Shown piece by piece: positions 17,632-25,538 of a stretch of DNA of 64,000 bases. Both the position numbers and the translations under genes were made by a program. The notes under the pieces are model-generated. The model searched no databases, was not told where the DNA came from, and was given only the letters and a program-made list of their open reading frames with translations. Position 1 is the stretch's first letter; every line of letters starts with the position of its first letter. Origin of the DNA: Bacteroidota bacterium (GTDB lineage: Bacteria; Bacteroidota; Bacteroidia; Chitinophagales; Chitinophagaceae); NCBI GenBank assembly GCA_005884665.1, contig VBAT01000010.1, forward strand, positions 538,662-602,661, given 5' to 3'.

Positions 17632-18612
17632 ATGAAAAAAACCATAGCCCTGGTAACCGGCGGTTTTTCGGGCGAGGCGGTGATATCCTATAAAAGCGCA
17701 ACAACGATCGGAAATAACCTCGACAGGGAAAAGTTTGATGTTTATAAGATCGATATTAATCCTAATGGCTGGTTTTATGAATGTGATGGAAAAAAAATCG
17801 CTGTCGATAAGAATGATTTTTCCATTCAGCCAAAGGATAAAAAAATAAATTTCGATGCTGTATTCATTGGCATGCACGGCACACCCGGTGAAGATGGTAA
17901 ACTGCAGGGATATTTCGATACATTGAATATTCCTTACACCGGTTGCGATGCCGCGACTTCTGCCATTACTTTTAATAAACGGTATACCGTCGCCATAGCT
18001 AAAATGGCCGGTATTAATGTAGCCAATTCGATTCATCTGTTCAGTCATTTACCGGTTCCGGCAACGCAACTACTCGAACAATTAAAGCTTCCCGTGTTTG
18101 TCAAACCAAATAACGGTGGATCCAGCATTGGAATGAGTAAGGTAACTGCTCCCGGCGACCTGGAAGCGGCAATTGCCAAAGCATTTAAGGAAGATGACCA
18201 GGTGCTGATAGAAGAAATGATCCAGGGCAGAGAATTTACTGTCGGTGTATTCAAAACAAAAGGTAACATCATTGTATTACCTTTAACCGAAGTAAAAGCC
18301 CATGACGACAAGGACTTTTTTGACTTCGAGGCGAAATACCAGGGGAAATCTTCCGAGACTACACCCGCTGAGATTGATGAACCCGTTGCGGATAAGATAA
18401 GAGAAGCTGCCAGGAAGATATATGGGGTATTCAATTGCAGAGGAGTCGTCAGGATTGATTTTATTTACAATAAAGAGGCCGGCAAACCATTTATGCTGGA
18501 GGTTAACAGCATTCCCGGTCAAAGTGAAGCCAGTATTATTCCACAGCAGGTAAAAGCCATGGGATGGAGCTTAAAAGAGTTTTATACCAAATTGCTGGAA
18601 GAATGTTTTTAA
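17632..18612 (+). CDS. ddl: D-alanine--D-alanine ligase
   Basis: ATP-dependent synthesis of D-Ala-D-Ala for peptidoglycan precursors. The ATG at 17632 (MKKTIALVTGGFSGEAVISY) is preferred over the track start nine codons upstream. The ATP-grasp layout is complete: the N-terminal GGFSGE loop, HGTPGEDGKLQG (substrate/serine loop), 'PVFVKPNNGGSSIGMSK', 'VLIEEMIQGREFTVGV', and the metal-binding 'FMLEVNSIPGQSEASIIPQQ'. It is followed after 25 bases by the PASTA gene and then rhodanese, likely one operon. Length 326 residues is normal. Confidence 0.95.
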   Translation: MKKTIALVTGGFSGEAVISYKSATTIGNNLDREKFDVYKIDINPNGWFYECDGKKIAVDKNDFSIQPKDKKINFDAVFIGMHGTPGEDGKLQGYFDTLNIPYTGCDAATSAITFNKRYTVAIAKMAGINVANSIHLFSHLPVPATQLLEQLKLPVFVKPNNGGSSIGMSKVTAPGDLEAAIAKAFKEDDQVLIEEMIQGREFTVGVFKTKGNIIVLPLTEVKAHDDKDFFDFEAKYQGKSSETTPAEIDEPVADKIREAARKIYGVFNCRGVVRIDFIYNKEAGKPFMLEVNSIPGQSEASIIPQQVKAMGWSLKEFYTKLLEECF

Positions 18613-18637
18613 AGCCTAACCTGCAACAATAACGAAT

Positions 18638-19465
18638 ATGTTCAGTTTCATTACACATCGACCGCTATGGCTCAACATCCTGACAGGGCTGTTGCTGGCT
18701 TTGATCGTTTTCCTGATTTTCATTCTTTCGCTTAACTGGCTTACACATCACAACGAGTCGAAAACAGTGCCTGCTGTCGTCGGCAAATCATTTACAGAAG
18801 CGCAGTCTATCCTGGATAAAAATGGTTTTGCCATGGAGGTACAGGATTCTATTTATGTCGACACAGCCAAACCGTTGAGCGTATTGAAACAGGTACCCGA
18901 AGATGGCGAAATAATAAAGATCAACAGGACAGTGTATGTAGTTATAAACAGGGCGGTTCCTCCATTGGTCGAGATCCCGGTCGCAAGGGGCTTTAGTTTT
19001 CGTACCATGGTGATGGAACTGACCAACCGCGGCCTGAAAATTGGCGATACGACCTATAAACCGAGCTTTGACCGCGATGCAGTGCTGGAAATGCGGTACG
19101 ATGGCCAGCTTATTACTTCGGGTATGAAAATACCTATGGGTAGTTCAATAGACATGGTATTGGGATCGGGCGTAGGAAATGAAAAATTCGTGGTGCCGAC
19201 CCTTGTAGGCATGACTTTTTGCGAAGCAAAAGAACTGATCGAATCGCATGGCCTTGCAATCGGTTCCATTATTATCCTGGGTGCCCCAATTAAAGATACA
19301 TGCGGTGCTTATATCTATCAACAGAAGCCTGTTAAGTATGATGCTGACGGAAAATTCCAGTATATCCGCACGGGTCAGACAATTGATGTGTTTCTGCAAC
19401 TTGAAAAACCCGTAATCGACAGCGTTGCTGTACCTTTGCAGCAGCCAGATCAAGAAGAACGTTAG
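18638..19465 (+). CDS. Membrane-anchored PASTA-domain protein
   Basis: 275 residues: an N-terminal transmembrane anchor (about 11-35, LNILTGLLLALIVFLIFIL) followed by three PASTA domains in the periplasm (about 40-108, 110-180 and 182-255, each with VPxxxGxSFxxA-type openings such as VPAVVGKSFTEAQ and VPTLVGMTFCEAK). PASTA domains bind peptidoglycan or muropeptides in kinases and PBPs. There is no kinase or transpeptidase domain here. Being next to ddl supports a cell-wall role, but the precise function is unknown. Confidence 0.88.
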   Translation: MFSFITHRPLWLNILTGLLLALIVFLIFILSLNWLTHHNESKTVPAVVGKSFTEAQSILDKNGFAMEVQDSIYVDTAKPLSVLKQVPEDGEIIKINRTVYVVINRAVPPLVEIPVARGFSFRTMVMELTNRGLKIGDTTYKPSFDRDAVLEMRYDGQLITSGMKIPMGSSIDMVLGSGVGNEKFVVPTLVGMTFCEAKELIESHGLAIGSIIILGAPIKDTCGAYIYQQKPVKYDADGKFQYIRTGQTIDVFLQLEKPVIDSVAVPLQQPDQEER

Positions 19466-19468
19466 ACT

Positions 19469-19783
19469 ATGCAAAACATTTCAGTTGATGAAGTAAAACG
19501 CCGTCTCGATGCCGGTGAGAAGATCAATCTCATAGATGTGCGTGAACCACAGGAAAACGCGGAGTTCAATATCGGCGGTCAATTGGTCCCACTCGGCTAT
19601 ATACAAACCATGCAGGTAGATGATATCGAAAACCTGAAAGACGAAGAAGTAATACTCTATTGCCGGAGCGGCAACCGGAGCGGCCAGGCTTGTTTGATCC
19701 TGGATACTCTTGGATTTACGAATACAAAAAACCTCGCAGGAGGAATGCTGGCCTGGCAGGAAAAGTTTGGAGCAAGTCGATAG
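19469..19783 (+). CDS. Single-domain rhodanese-like protein
   Basis: 104 residues covering one rhodanese domain: NLIDVREPQENAEFNIGG at the start and the active-site loop YCRSGNRSGQA with the catalytic cysteine. These proteins carry sulfane sulfur or act in thiol chemistry. The gene begins 3 bases after the PASTA stop, so it is probably translated from the same message. A domain-only protein like this cannot be assigned a donor or acceptor from sequence. Confidence 0.92.
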   Translation: MQNISVDEVKRRLDAGEKINLIDVREPQENAEFNIGGQLVPLGYIQTMQVDDIENLKDEEVILYCRSGNRSGQACLILDTLGFTNTKNLAGGMLAWQEKFGASR

Positions 19784-19879
19784 CCGCTAGTCATGAATCC
19801 GAGTACTGAGCCACAATTCCCCATTTACAGTCATTGCTAGCGAAGCGAAGCAACACCATTCACGACTGGCACTGATTGC

Positions 19880-22018
19880 TCACAATTTCAGATTTAGCCC
19901 CACCACAAAATTTACCCCTGCCATAGGAAAATAATAGTTTTCCGTAACAGTTTCCCCTCCTGTGATGTAACTGTAAGTATAGCCATTCGGCTCATATTTC
20001 GCATTGAAGAGATTGTACACCTGGCCCGTTAGATTTATTTCCTTAAAGAACTTTGGCTTTAAGGTATAGATGATCCTCAGGTCCTGCGTATAAAATGGAT
20101 CGAGTTTGCGTGATTCGTTTTGTGTATTGTCCAGGTATTCCCTGCCAACATATTTGCTCAACAAACTCAATTCGAGATGGCGACAGGGGATGAAATTGAT
20201 TGTCGCGGCTCCAACAATGTTTGGCGAAAATGCAATGTCGGTGCTGGCATAAGTGTTCAATTTTTGCCCGCCCTGGTCGTAATCATCAATGTACTCATTG
20301 AAGTCGATTACTTTATTCCGGCTTAACGCAAGATTGGCCGATAGATTGATCCATGAATTAATTCCAGCTGCTCCCTGCAGTTCGATACCCATGCGATAGC
20401 TTTTGGGAATATTCGTTCTCGTGTAAGCGCCAACATCATTGATCTTGCCCGTCAGCACCAGTTGATCTTTGTAATGCATATAATAAAGTGTAGCGGACCA
20501 GCAGGTCAATTTATGGGTTCGTTCAATTCCCAATTCTATATCATTTAACTGTTCTCTTGCCGGCTGCTGGTGGATACCGGCTTCAAAATCATCCCGGTTA
20601 GGTTCCTTGTTGGCCATGCTGTACGACAAATAACCTCTCCATCCATGCTTTACATATGTGATGCCTGCTTTTGGATTAAAGAAATCATAGTTGTTGTTTA
20701 TGATCAGGGTGGGATTATCCCGGAAGCCATTAATATCGTGTTTCACATGCCGGTACTGCAGGTCATAGAAATAATACCAGTTAGCCGCAAATGATCTTTG
20801 CTCTCTGAGGTAAATATTGAAATCGGTTTTTAACGCATCGAGATCATACCAGCGATAGGTAGGAGTGGGCAGCCCATTCGATGCCCAGATCAGTTCGCCG
20901 AAGTGATTACCGACGTACCTGTTGTATCCTCCGCCAAGAACGAACTGGGTCTTTGCATTCCTGTACTGCAGCGAAAAAACATTTCCGTAAAAATCATTAT
21001 CCAGCCACAACTGGCGGACAAAATCTGAATTGCCGGGTAATGATAATCCATAGCCTGCATAGGCCTCGTCTGCTTTGTATTGTTCGTAATAGCCTCTTCC
21101 TTTCACCAGGAAAAAAGCTGTATTGAACGAAAGGCTCTTGTTGATTTGATGGTCGAAGAATAATTGGTAATGATCCTGCCAGTAATTGTCGGTCTCATTA
21201 TTATATGGATCTCCCGGTTTTTCGGTGCCTGCATAGTTAACCGTTCGCCTGCCTGCTATAAGATCAGCCTCGGATATTCCATACCAGGCCTGGTAAGTTT
21301 TTTCTTTACCGGAAAAAATATTTAAACGTAGTGATGTTTTATCTGCCAGGTAAGCCGTCGAAAAATAAAAGGATTTGAGATCAGATTTCGCCCTGTCAAT
21401 AAATCCATCGCTGCTAATACGCGAGAGGCGCAGATCGGCGGTGAAATGATCTCCCAGCAAACCGGTCCCGGCCTTTACCGTATTCTTCCATGCATTAAAC
21501 GAGCCGTAGCTGTTGTTGATCTCGGCATATGATTCTTTATTGACCTCATTTGTGCTGAAATTAATGCTGCCCCCGAATGCACCGGCGCCGTTGGACGAAG
21601 TGCCGACACCCCGCTGGATCTGTATACTGCCAACAGAAGAAGCAAAATCCGGGAGATCGACGAAAAAAGTTCCCTGGCTCTCGGCATCGTTATAAGGAAT
21701 GCCATTTAGGGTGACATTGATCCTTGTCGCATCTGTTCCGCGAATACGGATACCGGTATAGCCGACACCATTTCCCGCATCCGAGTTGACAACCACGGAT
21801 GGAGTCTGGTTCAGGAGGAAGGGAAGATCCTGCCCGAGATTCAATTTGCTGATCTCTTTTTTGGACAAATTGGTTTTCGTGAACGGCGCATTTTCAGCCG
21901 CACGAACTGCCCGTACCTCAACTGGACTTAATACGTAAAAACTGTCTTTGGCTTCTTCCTGGCCCAAAGCTGTTATACAGGCGGACAGGTAGAAACAGGC
22001 GATTGCAATCCTCTTCAT
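19880..22018 (-). CDS. TonB-dependent outer-membrane receptor, probably for thiamin or a precursor
   Basis: 712 residues. The start is ATG 22018 (MKRIAIACFYLSACITALGQ, signal peptide) and not the track start. The plug domain (about residues 40-165: LPFLLNQTPSVVVNSDAGNG, TGIRIRGTDATRINVTLNGIP, GSIQIQRGVGTSSNGAGAFG) is followed by a 22-strand barrel ending in a C-terminal aromatic pattern (FPMAGVNFVVGLNLKL). There is no carboxypeptidase-like N-terminal repeat, so it is not a SusC type. A TPP riboswitch on the same strand lies 100 bases upstream. TPP-controlled TonB receptors in Bacteroidota are established knowledge as thiamin uptake candidates, so the ligand is inferred with reasonable strength. 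Confidence 0.9.
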   Translation of the reverse strand: MKRIAIACFYLSACITALGQEEAKDSFYVLSPVEVRAVRAAENAPFTKTNLSKKEISKLNLGQDLPFLLNQTPSVVVNSDAGNGVGYTGIRIRGTDATRINVTLNGIPYNDAESQGTFFVDLPDFASSVGSIQIQRGVGTSSNGAGAFGGSINFSTNEVNKESYAEINNSYGSFNAWKNTVKAGTGLLGDHFTADLRLSRISSDGFIDRAKSDLKSFYFSTAYLADKTSLRLNIFSGKEKTYQAWYGISEADLIAGRRTVNYAGTEKPGDPYNNETDNYWQDHYQLFFDHQINKSLSFNTAFFLVKGRGYYEQYKADEAYAGYGLSLPGNSDFVRQLWLDNDFYGNVFSLQYRNAKTQFVLGGGYNRYVGNHFGELIWASNGLPTPTYRWYDLDALKTDFNIYLREQRSFAANWYYFYDLQYRHVKHDINGFRDNPTLIINNNYDFFNPKAGITYVKHGWRGYLSYSMANKEPNRDDFEAGIHQQPAREQLNDIELGIERTHKLTCWSATLYYMHYKDQLVLTGKINDVGAYTRTNIPKSYRMGIELQGAAGINSWINLSANLALSRNKVIDFNEYIDDYDQGGQKLNTYASTDIAFSPNIVGAATINFIPCRHLELSLLSKYVGREYLDNTQNESRKLDPFYTQDLRIIYTLKPKFFKEINLTGQVYNLFNAKYEPNGYTYSYITGGETVTENYYFPMAGVNFVVGLNLKL

Positions 22019-22119
22019 TTTTTTAGTTTTAATGTTACACCGGCCAGGAATCAATTGGATTGACCCTGTATTCGGCGATAAAAAATGAGAGGGAAATGCT
22101 GTTGTAGAAAGGATGAACT

Positions 22120-22235
22120 ACTCCTTCCCTGCGCAGGCATTACCCTGATCAGGTTTTCGGGTATGATCTCAGATTGATGCGCTGAGCAAGACGAAGCGCA
22201 CTTCGCCAGGCTCAGGGCTCAAACACCCCGGGAAC
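22120..22235 (-). promoter_or_regulatory. TPP riboswitch (THI element)
   Basis: The minus strand carries the conserved order CCCGGGGTG ... CTGAGATCATACCCG ... ACCTGATCAGGGTAATGCC ... GCGCAGGGAAGG, which is the TPP aptamer core with TTCCC/GGGAA closing P1. The optional P3a branch is extended and made of CTGAGC ... GCTCAG enclosing a GGCGAAGTGCGCTTCGTC hairpin. It precedes the TonB receptor by 100 bases. No strong terminator is seen between aptamer and ATG, so control of translation initiation is likelier. Confidence 0.93.
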
Positions 22236-22241
22236 ACTGAA

Positions 22242-22297
22242 GCTCCGACCTTGTCGGAGTTATTTTAAGAACTTTGTTCCGCCTGGACGGCGGGAAC
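22242..22297. repeat. Two hairpins upstream of the riboswitch
   Basis: CTCCGAC-CTT-GTCGGAG (22243-22259) and GTTCCGCC-TGGAC-GGCGGGAAC (22276-22297). They lie in the divergent promoter region between the receptor and the DUF2807 genes. They could be repeat elements or part of an upstream leader. Confidence 0.6.
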
Positions 22298-22379
22298 GAG
22301 CAAATTTAGGGTAAAATAATTTTTTAAGGAGTGTAACTTTCCTACGCTGCTTTTCGTACCACAACAAAACCATTTGTTT

Positions 22380-23096
22380 ATGAAGAAATTCCTATTGTCG
22401 TTATTGTTAGCTGCTTCAGTTTATAACCTGTTGGCTCAGAAAACAATCAATGATCCGAATGCAGAAAAAAGGAACGTGGGCAGTTTTCACGGCGTTAACG
22501 TGGGAACAGGTATCAAGCTAATGCTGAGCGAAGGCGCAACCGAAGATGTGGTTGTGAGTGCTGACAAAACAGAATACCGGGACAAGATCATAACCAGGGT
22601 TGAAAATGGCATACTTAAGATCTACTACGACAATAAAATAGGTGCAATTAATAGCCGGAAGGAAAAAAAGGAATTAAAAGCCTATGTTTCTTATAAAAAT
22701 ATTGATCGCCTGGATGCAAACACAGGAGCCGAAGTGCAGATCGAAGGCACGTTGAAATCAGCCTCGTTAAAAATGTCAGTGAATACCGGGGCGATAGTAA
22801 AAGGAGATATAAATGTGGATGATCTTGAAGTGGATCAGAATACCGGGGCTATCGTGACATTTTCAGGCGATGCAGGCAAGTTAGATGTGCATGGCGATAC
22901 CGGTGCGATGTTCAAAGGCACCGACCTGAAGACAAACAACTGCAACGTATCGGCCAGTACAGGTGCAGGCGTGTATATCACCGTTCAGAAAGAATTGTAT
23001 GTAAAAGCCAATACAGGCGGTTTTGTAAGATATAAAGGAGAGGCTGGTATAAGAGATATTAAAACAAATACCGGCGGGTCAGTCACCAGGTTATAA
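22380..23096 (+). CDS. DUF2807 / head-GIN domain protein 1 (NTGA type)
   Basis: 238 residues with a signal peptide (MKKFLLSLLLAASVYNLLAQ) and a right-handed parallel beta-helix of the DUF2807 family, called putative auto-transporter adhesin head GIN domain. Every helix turn carries the same short motif: NTGA three times, then DTGA, STGA, NTGG, NTGG. Exported, probably periplasmic or on the surface; function unknown. It is the first of three adjacent paralogs with 35-60% apparent similarity by eye. The track start (TTG two codons upstream) is rejected in favour of ATG 22380. Confidence 0.88.
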   Translation: MKKFLLSLLLAASVYNLLAQKTINDPNAEKRNVGSFHGVNVGTGIKLMLSEGATEDVVVSADKTEYRDKIITRVENGILKIYYDNKIGAINSRKEKKELKAYVSYKNIDRLDANTGAEVQIEGTLKSASLKMSVNTGAIVKGDINVDDLEVDQNTGAIVTFSGDAGKLDVHGDTGAMFKGTDLKTNNCNVSASTGAGVYITVQKELYVKANTGGFVRYKGEAGIRDIKTNTGGSVTRL

Positions 23097-23155
23097 CAAG
23101 ATTCAACACCTGCCTTTGTGGCACGCAGGCAGGTTCAACCTTTAAATTAATGGTT

Positions 23156-23866
23156 ATGAAAAAATTCATCTTCTTATTATCCCTTGCGACCATGGTGATG
23201 ACAGTAGCAGCTCAAAAAGTGGTCAAAGATGCCAATGTCGAAAAAAGAAATGTAAGTGGTTATCATGCGATATCCATTTCCGGAGGCATTGATCTTTATT
23301 TATCGCAGGGCAATGAATCGGTGGCTGTAAGTGCATCCGAAATAAAATACCGCGATAGAATTAAAACAGAAGTAAAGAATGGGGTGCTGACCATATGGTT
23401 TGACCATAACGGCGTGAATTGGGGCCATGATGACCGTAGGATGAAAGCCTATGTTTCCTTTAAAGAGCTGGACAAACTGACTGCCAGCGGCGGTTCGGAT
23501 ATAGATGTGGATGGAGCTATTAAAGTGAATAGGCTGAGCGTTGATATATCGGGTGGTTCTGACTTTGAAGGAAAAGTGGAGATCAGTGAATTGAAAGTAG
23601 AAGCCAGTGGCGGTAGCGATACAAAGATATCAGGTGCGGTGAAGAGCCTGGATATTGTTGCAAGTGGCGGCAGTGATTTTAAAGGATATGATTTGACCGC
23701 CGAGGTATGCAAGCTGGATGCCAGCGGAGGTAGCGATGTTTATATTACGGTCAGTAAGGAATTGAGTGCTGAAGCAAGCGGGGGCAGCGACGTATTTTAT
23801 AAAGGTAATGGAACAGTCCGCGATCTGAAATCAAGTGGTTCTTCAAGCATTAAGAAAACAAGTTGA
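23156..23866 (+). CDS. DUF2807 / head-GIN domain protein 2 (SGGSD type)
   Basis: 236 residues, same plan as its neighbour: signal peptide (MKKFIFLLSLATMVMTVAAQ), then the opening 'KDANVEKRNVSGYHAI', then a beta-helix in which SGGSD is repeated six times at regular spacing and closes with SGSSS. An in-frame ATG two codons earlier is possible (23150). The 54-base gap to the upstream paralog holds a CCTGCCT...AGGCAGG palindrome. Function unknown. The motif SGGSD is uniform within this protein and absent from the other two. Confidence 0.87.
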   Translation: MKKFIFLLSLATMVMTVAAQKVVKDANVEKRNVSGYHAISISGGIDLYLSQGNESVAVSASEIKYRDRIKTEVKNGVLTIWFDHNGVNWGHDDRRMKAYVSFKELDKLTASGGSDIDVDGAIKVNRLSVDISGGSDFEGKVEISELKVEASGGSDTKISGAVKSLDIVASGGSDFKGYDLTAEVCKLDASGGSDVYITVSKELSAEASGGSDVFYKGNGTVRDLKSSGSSSIKKTS

Positions 23867-23886
23867 AACGGTTAAAAAATTTATAC

Positions 23887-24600
23887 ATGAAAAAGATAAT
23901 TGTAATAGTAGCCGCTGTGTTATTCGTCTCCAGCATGAGAGCACAGCAAACAATGAGTGACCCGAATGTACAGGTAAGAGAAGCAAAGGATTTCCATGCC
24001 ATACATGTCGGTAGTGCATTTGATGTCTATCTCTCCCAGGGAACTGAGGAGAAAGTCGCGGTCAGTGCGGCCAGTGAAAAGGATCTTGCCTATATAACTG
24101 TTGAAGTAAGGAATGGCGTATTGGAAGTAAGTTGGGATAAGAAAGGCAAATGGACCAGGGGCAATAAAAAGCTGAAAGCCTGGATCTCGTTTAAAAAGAT
24201 TGATGAACTCATTGCCGGCGGTGCTTGCGATGTGGATATTGCCGGCACATTAAAAGCGGATGATCTGAAAATAGAGCTCTCAGGCGCTAGCGATCTCTCT
24301 GGCAAGATTGAAGTAATTAAAAAACTGACGATGGATCTGAGTGGAGCATCCGATGCCAAATTGAGCGGGCTGGCTACAGAAATGAAGATCGATGCCAGTG
24401 GCGCCAGTTCTTTTAAAGGATTTGATTTTACAGTTGATTACTGTAATGCCGAAGCTTCCGGGGCCAGTGACATCAAGATCACGGTGAACAAGGAGCTTTC
24501 CGCCAATGCCAGCGGCGCCAGTGATGTCAATTATAAAGGAGGAGGCGTAATTCGAGATATCAAGACCAGCGGGGCGAGCAGTGTATCCCGTTCTTCATAA
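23887..24600 (+). CDS. DUF2807 / head-GIN domain protein 3 (SGASD type)
   Basis: 237 residues beginning at ATG 23887 (MKKIIVIVAAVLFVSSMRAQ, signal peptide), 20 bases after the previous stop. The beta-helix turns carry SGASD or SGASS six times after a first GGACD. The opening 'MSDPNVQVREAKDFHAIHVG' parallels the other two. An intrinsic terminator follows at 24631, so the three genes most likely form one transcription unit. Function unknown. Confidence 0.87.
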   Translation: MKKIIVIVAAVLFVSSMRAQQTMSDPNVQVREAKDFHAIHVGSAFDVYLSQGTEEKVAVSAASEKDLAYITVEVRNGVLEVSWDKKGKWTRGNKKLKAWISFKKIDELIAGGACDVDIAGTLKADDLKIELSGASDLSGKIEVIKKLTMDLSGASDAKLSGLATEMKIDASGASSFKGFDFTVDYCNAEASGASDIKITVNKELSANASGASDVNYKGGGVIRDIKTSGASSVSRSS

Positions 24601-24630
24601 GTCATATACATAGGGTTAATATAGAACAGC

Positions 24631-24660
24631 AAAAAGCTCCTTCGGTTTGGGAGCTTTTTT
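24631..24660 (+). terminator. Rho-independent terminator after the DUF2807 genes
   Basis: AAAAAGCTCC-TTCGGTTTG-GGAGCTTTTTT, 30 bases after the third stop codon: a strong 10-bp stem with T-run. Confidence 0.9.
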
Positions 24661-24789
24661 CATTTTAGCTGCCAATTAAGTAGCAATTTTTGCTGTGATC
24701 GCCAGATAAAATATGTGAAATAAAACTACTGCATCTTGAATATATAGTTTGGCAGGTAAGCGTCTTAGCTATATATTTGCAACCCACAT

Positions 24790-24861
24790 CGCGAAGTAGA
24801 GCAGCGGTAGCTCGACGGGCTCATAACCCGTAGGTCGGGAGTTCGATCCTCCCCTTCGCAA
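24790..24861 (+). tRNA. Initiator tRNA-fMet (CAT)
   Basis: A 72-base cloverleaf: acceptor CGCGAAG/CTTCGCA, D-arm GAGC/GCTC, anticodon arm ACGGG-CTCATAA-CCCGT, T-arm GGGAG-TTCGATC-CTCCC, discriminator A. The unpaired C1 x A72 and the GGG/CCC anticodon stem are hallmarks of the initiator. CCA is not encoded (the next bases are CAA). A terminator AACTCGTC-AAACC-GACGAGTTTTTT follows within 40 bases. Confidence 0.95.
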
Positions 24862-25345
24862 CAAGAAAAACTCGTCAAACCGACGAGTTTTTTATTTTAT
24901 CAGCGGGCTCATATCCGCCGGTTGGCGGATGGGAGTTCCCTGCCTGCGTGACGCAGTCAGGCAGGGATCCTCCCCTTCGCAACAAGAAAAACTCGTCAAA
25001 CCGACGAGTTTTTTATTTTGACAGCGGGTTCATATCCGCCGGTTGGCGGATGGGAGTTCCCAGCCTGCGTGACGCAGTCAGGCAGGGATCCTCCCCTTCG
25101 CAACAAGAAAAACTCGTCAAACCGACGAGTTTTTTATTTTATCAACGGGTTCATATCCGTCGGTTGGCGGACGGGAGTTCCCCGCCTGCGTGACGCAGTC
25201 AGGCAGGGATCCTCCCCTTCGCAACAAGAAAAACTCGTCAAACCGACGAGTTTTTTATTTTATCAACGGGTTCATATCCGTCGGTTGGCGGACGGGAGTT
25301 CCCTGCCTGCGTGATGCAGTCAGGCAGGGATCCTCCCGTTCGCAA
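24862..25345 (+). repeat. Four 121-bp tandem repeats built from the 3' half of tRNA-fMet
   Basis: Unit starts at 24862, 24983, 25104 and 25225. Each unit holds (1) the tRNA terminator hairpin ACTCGTC-AAACC-GACGAGT plus T-run; (2) a tRNA-like 3' half beginning at the anticodon stem and keeping a CTCAT or TTCAT loop; (3) a GCCGGTTGGC hairpin; (4) a 27-base palindrome (CCTGCCTGCG...CAGGCAGG) inserted in the T-loop between TTC and GATC; and (5) the tRNA T-stem/acceptor 3' end CTCCCCTTCGCAA. The units are nearly identical. A decayed fifth terminator follows at about 25346-25385. 121 is not a multiple of 3, so the ORFs drawn across the array are artefacts. Confidence 0.93.
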
Positions 25346-25519
25346 TAAGAAAACTTGTCAACCAGGCAGGTTTTTTTCATTTTGATAGAGGGAAGTAACA
25401 CCTTGAAAATAAAACCTATGACGGCCTGATCAGAGCCCCAGTCTTATTTTCAGCCGGTTCTATAGCGTCCAGTCCGCGTCATCAGCTATTTAGCTTCGGA
25501 CAATCTCGCTCACCTGTCT

Positions 25520-25527
25520 TACCTTTG
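25520..25527 (+). promoter_or_regulatory. Candidate -7 promoter box of era (TACCTTTG)
   Basis: Exact TAnnTTTG match, ending 11 bases before the era ATG, which implies a very short leader. Confidence 0.5.
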
Positions 25528-25538
25528 CGACCCGCAAA

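Noticed and set aside
24948-25314. ORFs of 81 and 98 residues (MTQSGRDPPLRNKK..., MTAGSYPPVGG...)
   Set aside because: They read through the 121-bp tandem repeat in successive frames (121 is not divisible by 3); no coding character.
24862-25345. CRISPR array
   Set aside because: Units repeat over their full 121 bp with no variable spacers, and they derive from a tRNA half and a terminator. No cas genes nearby.
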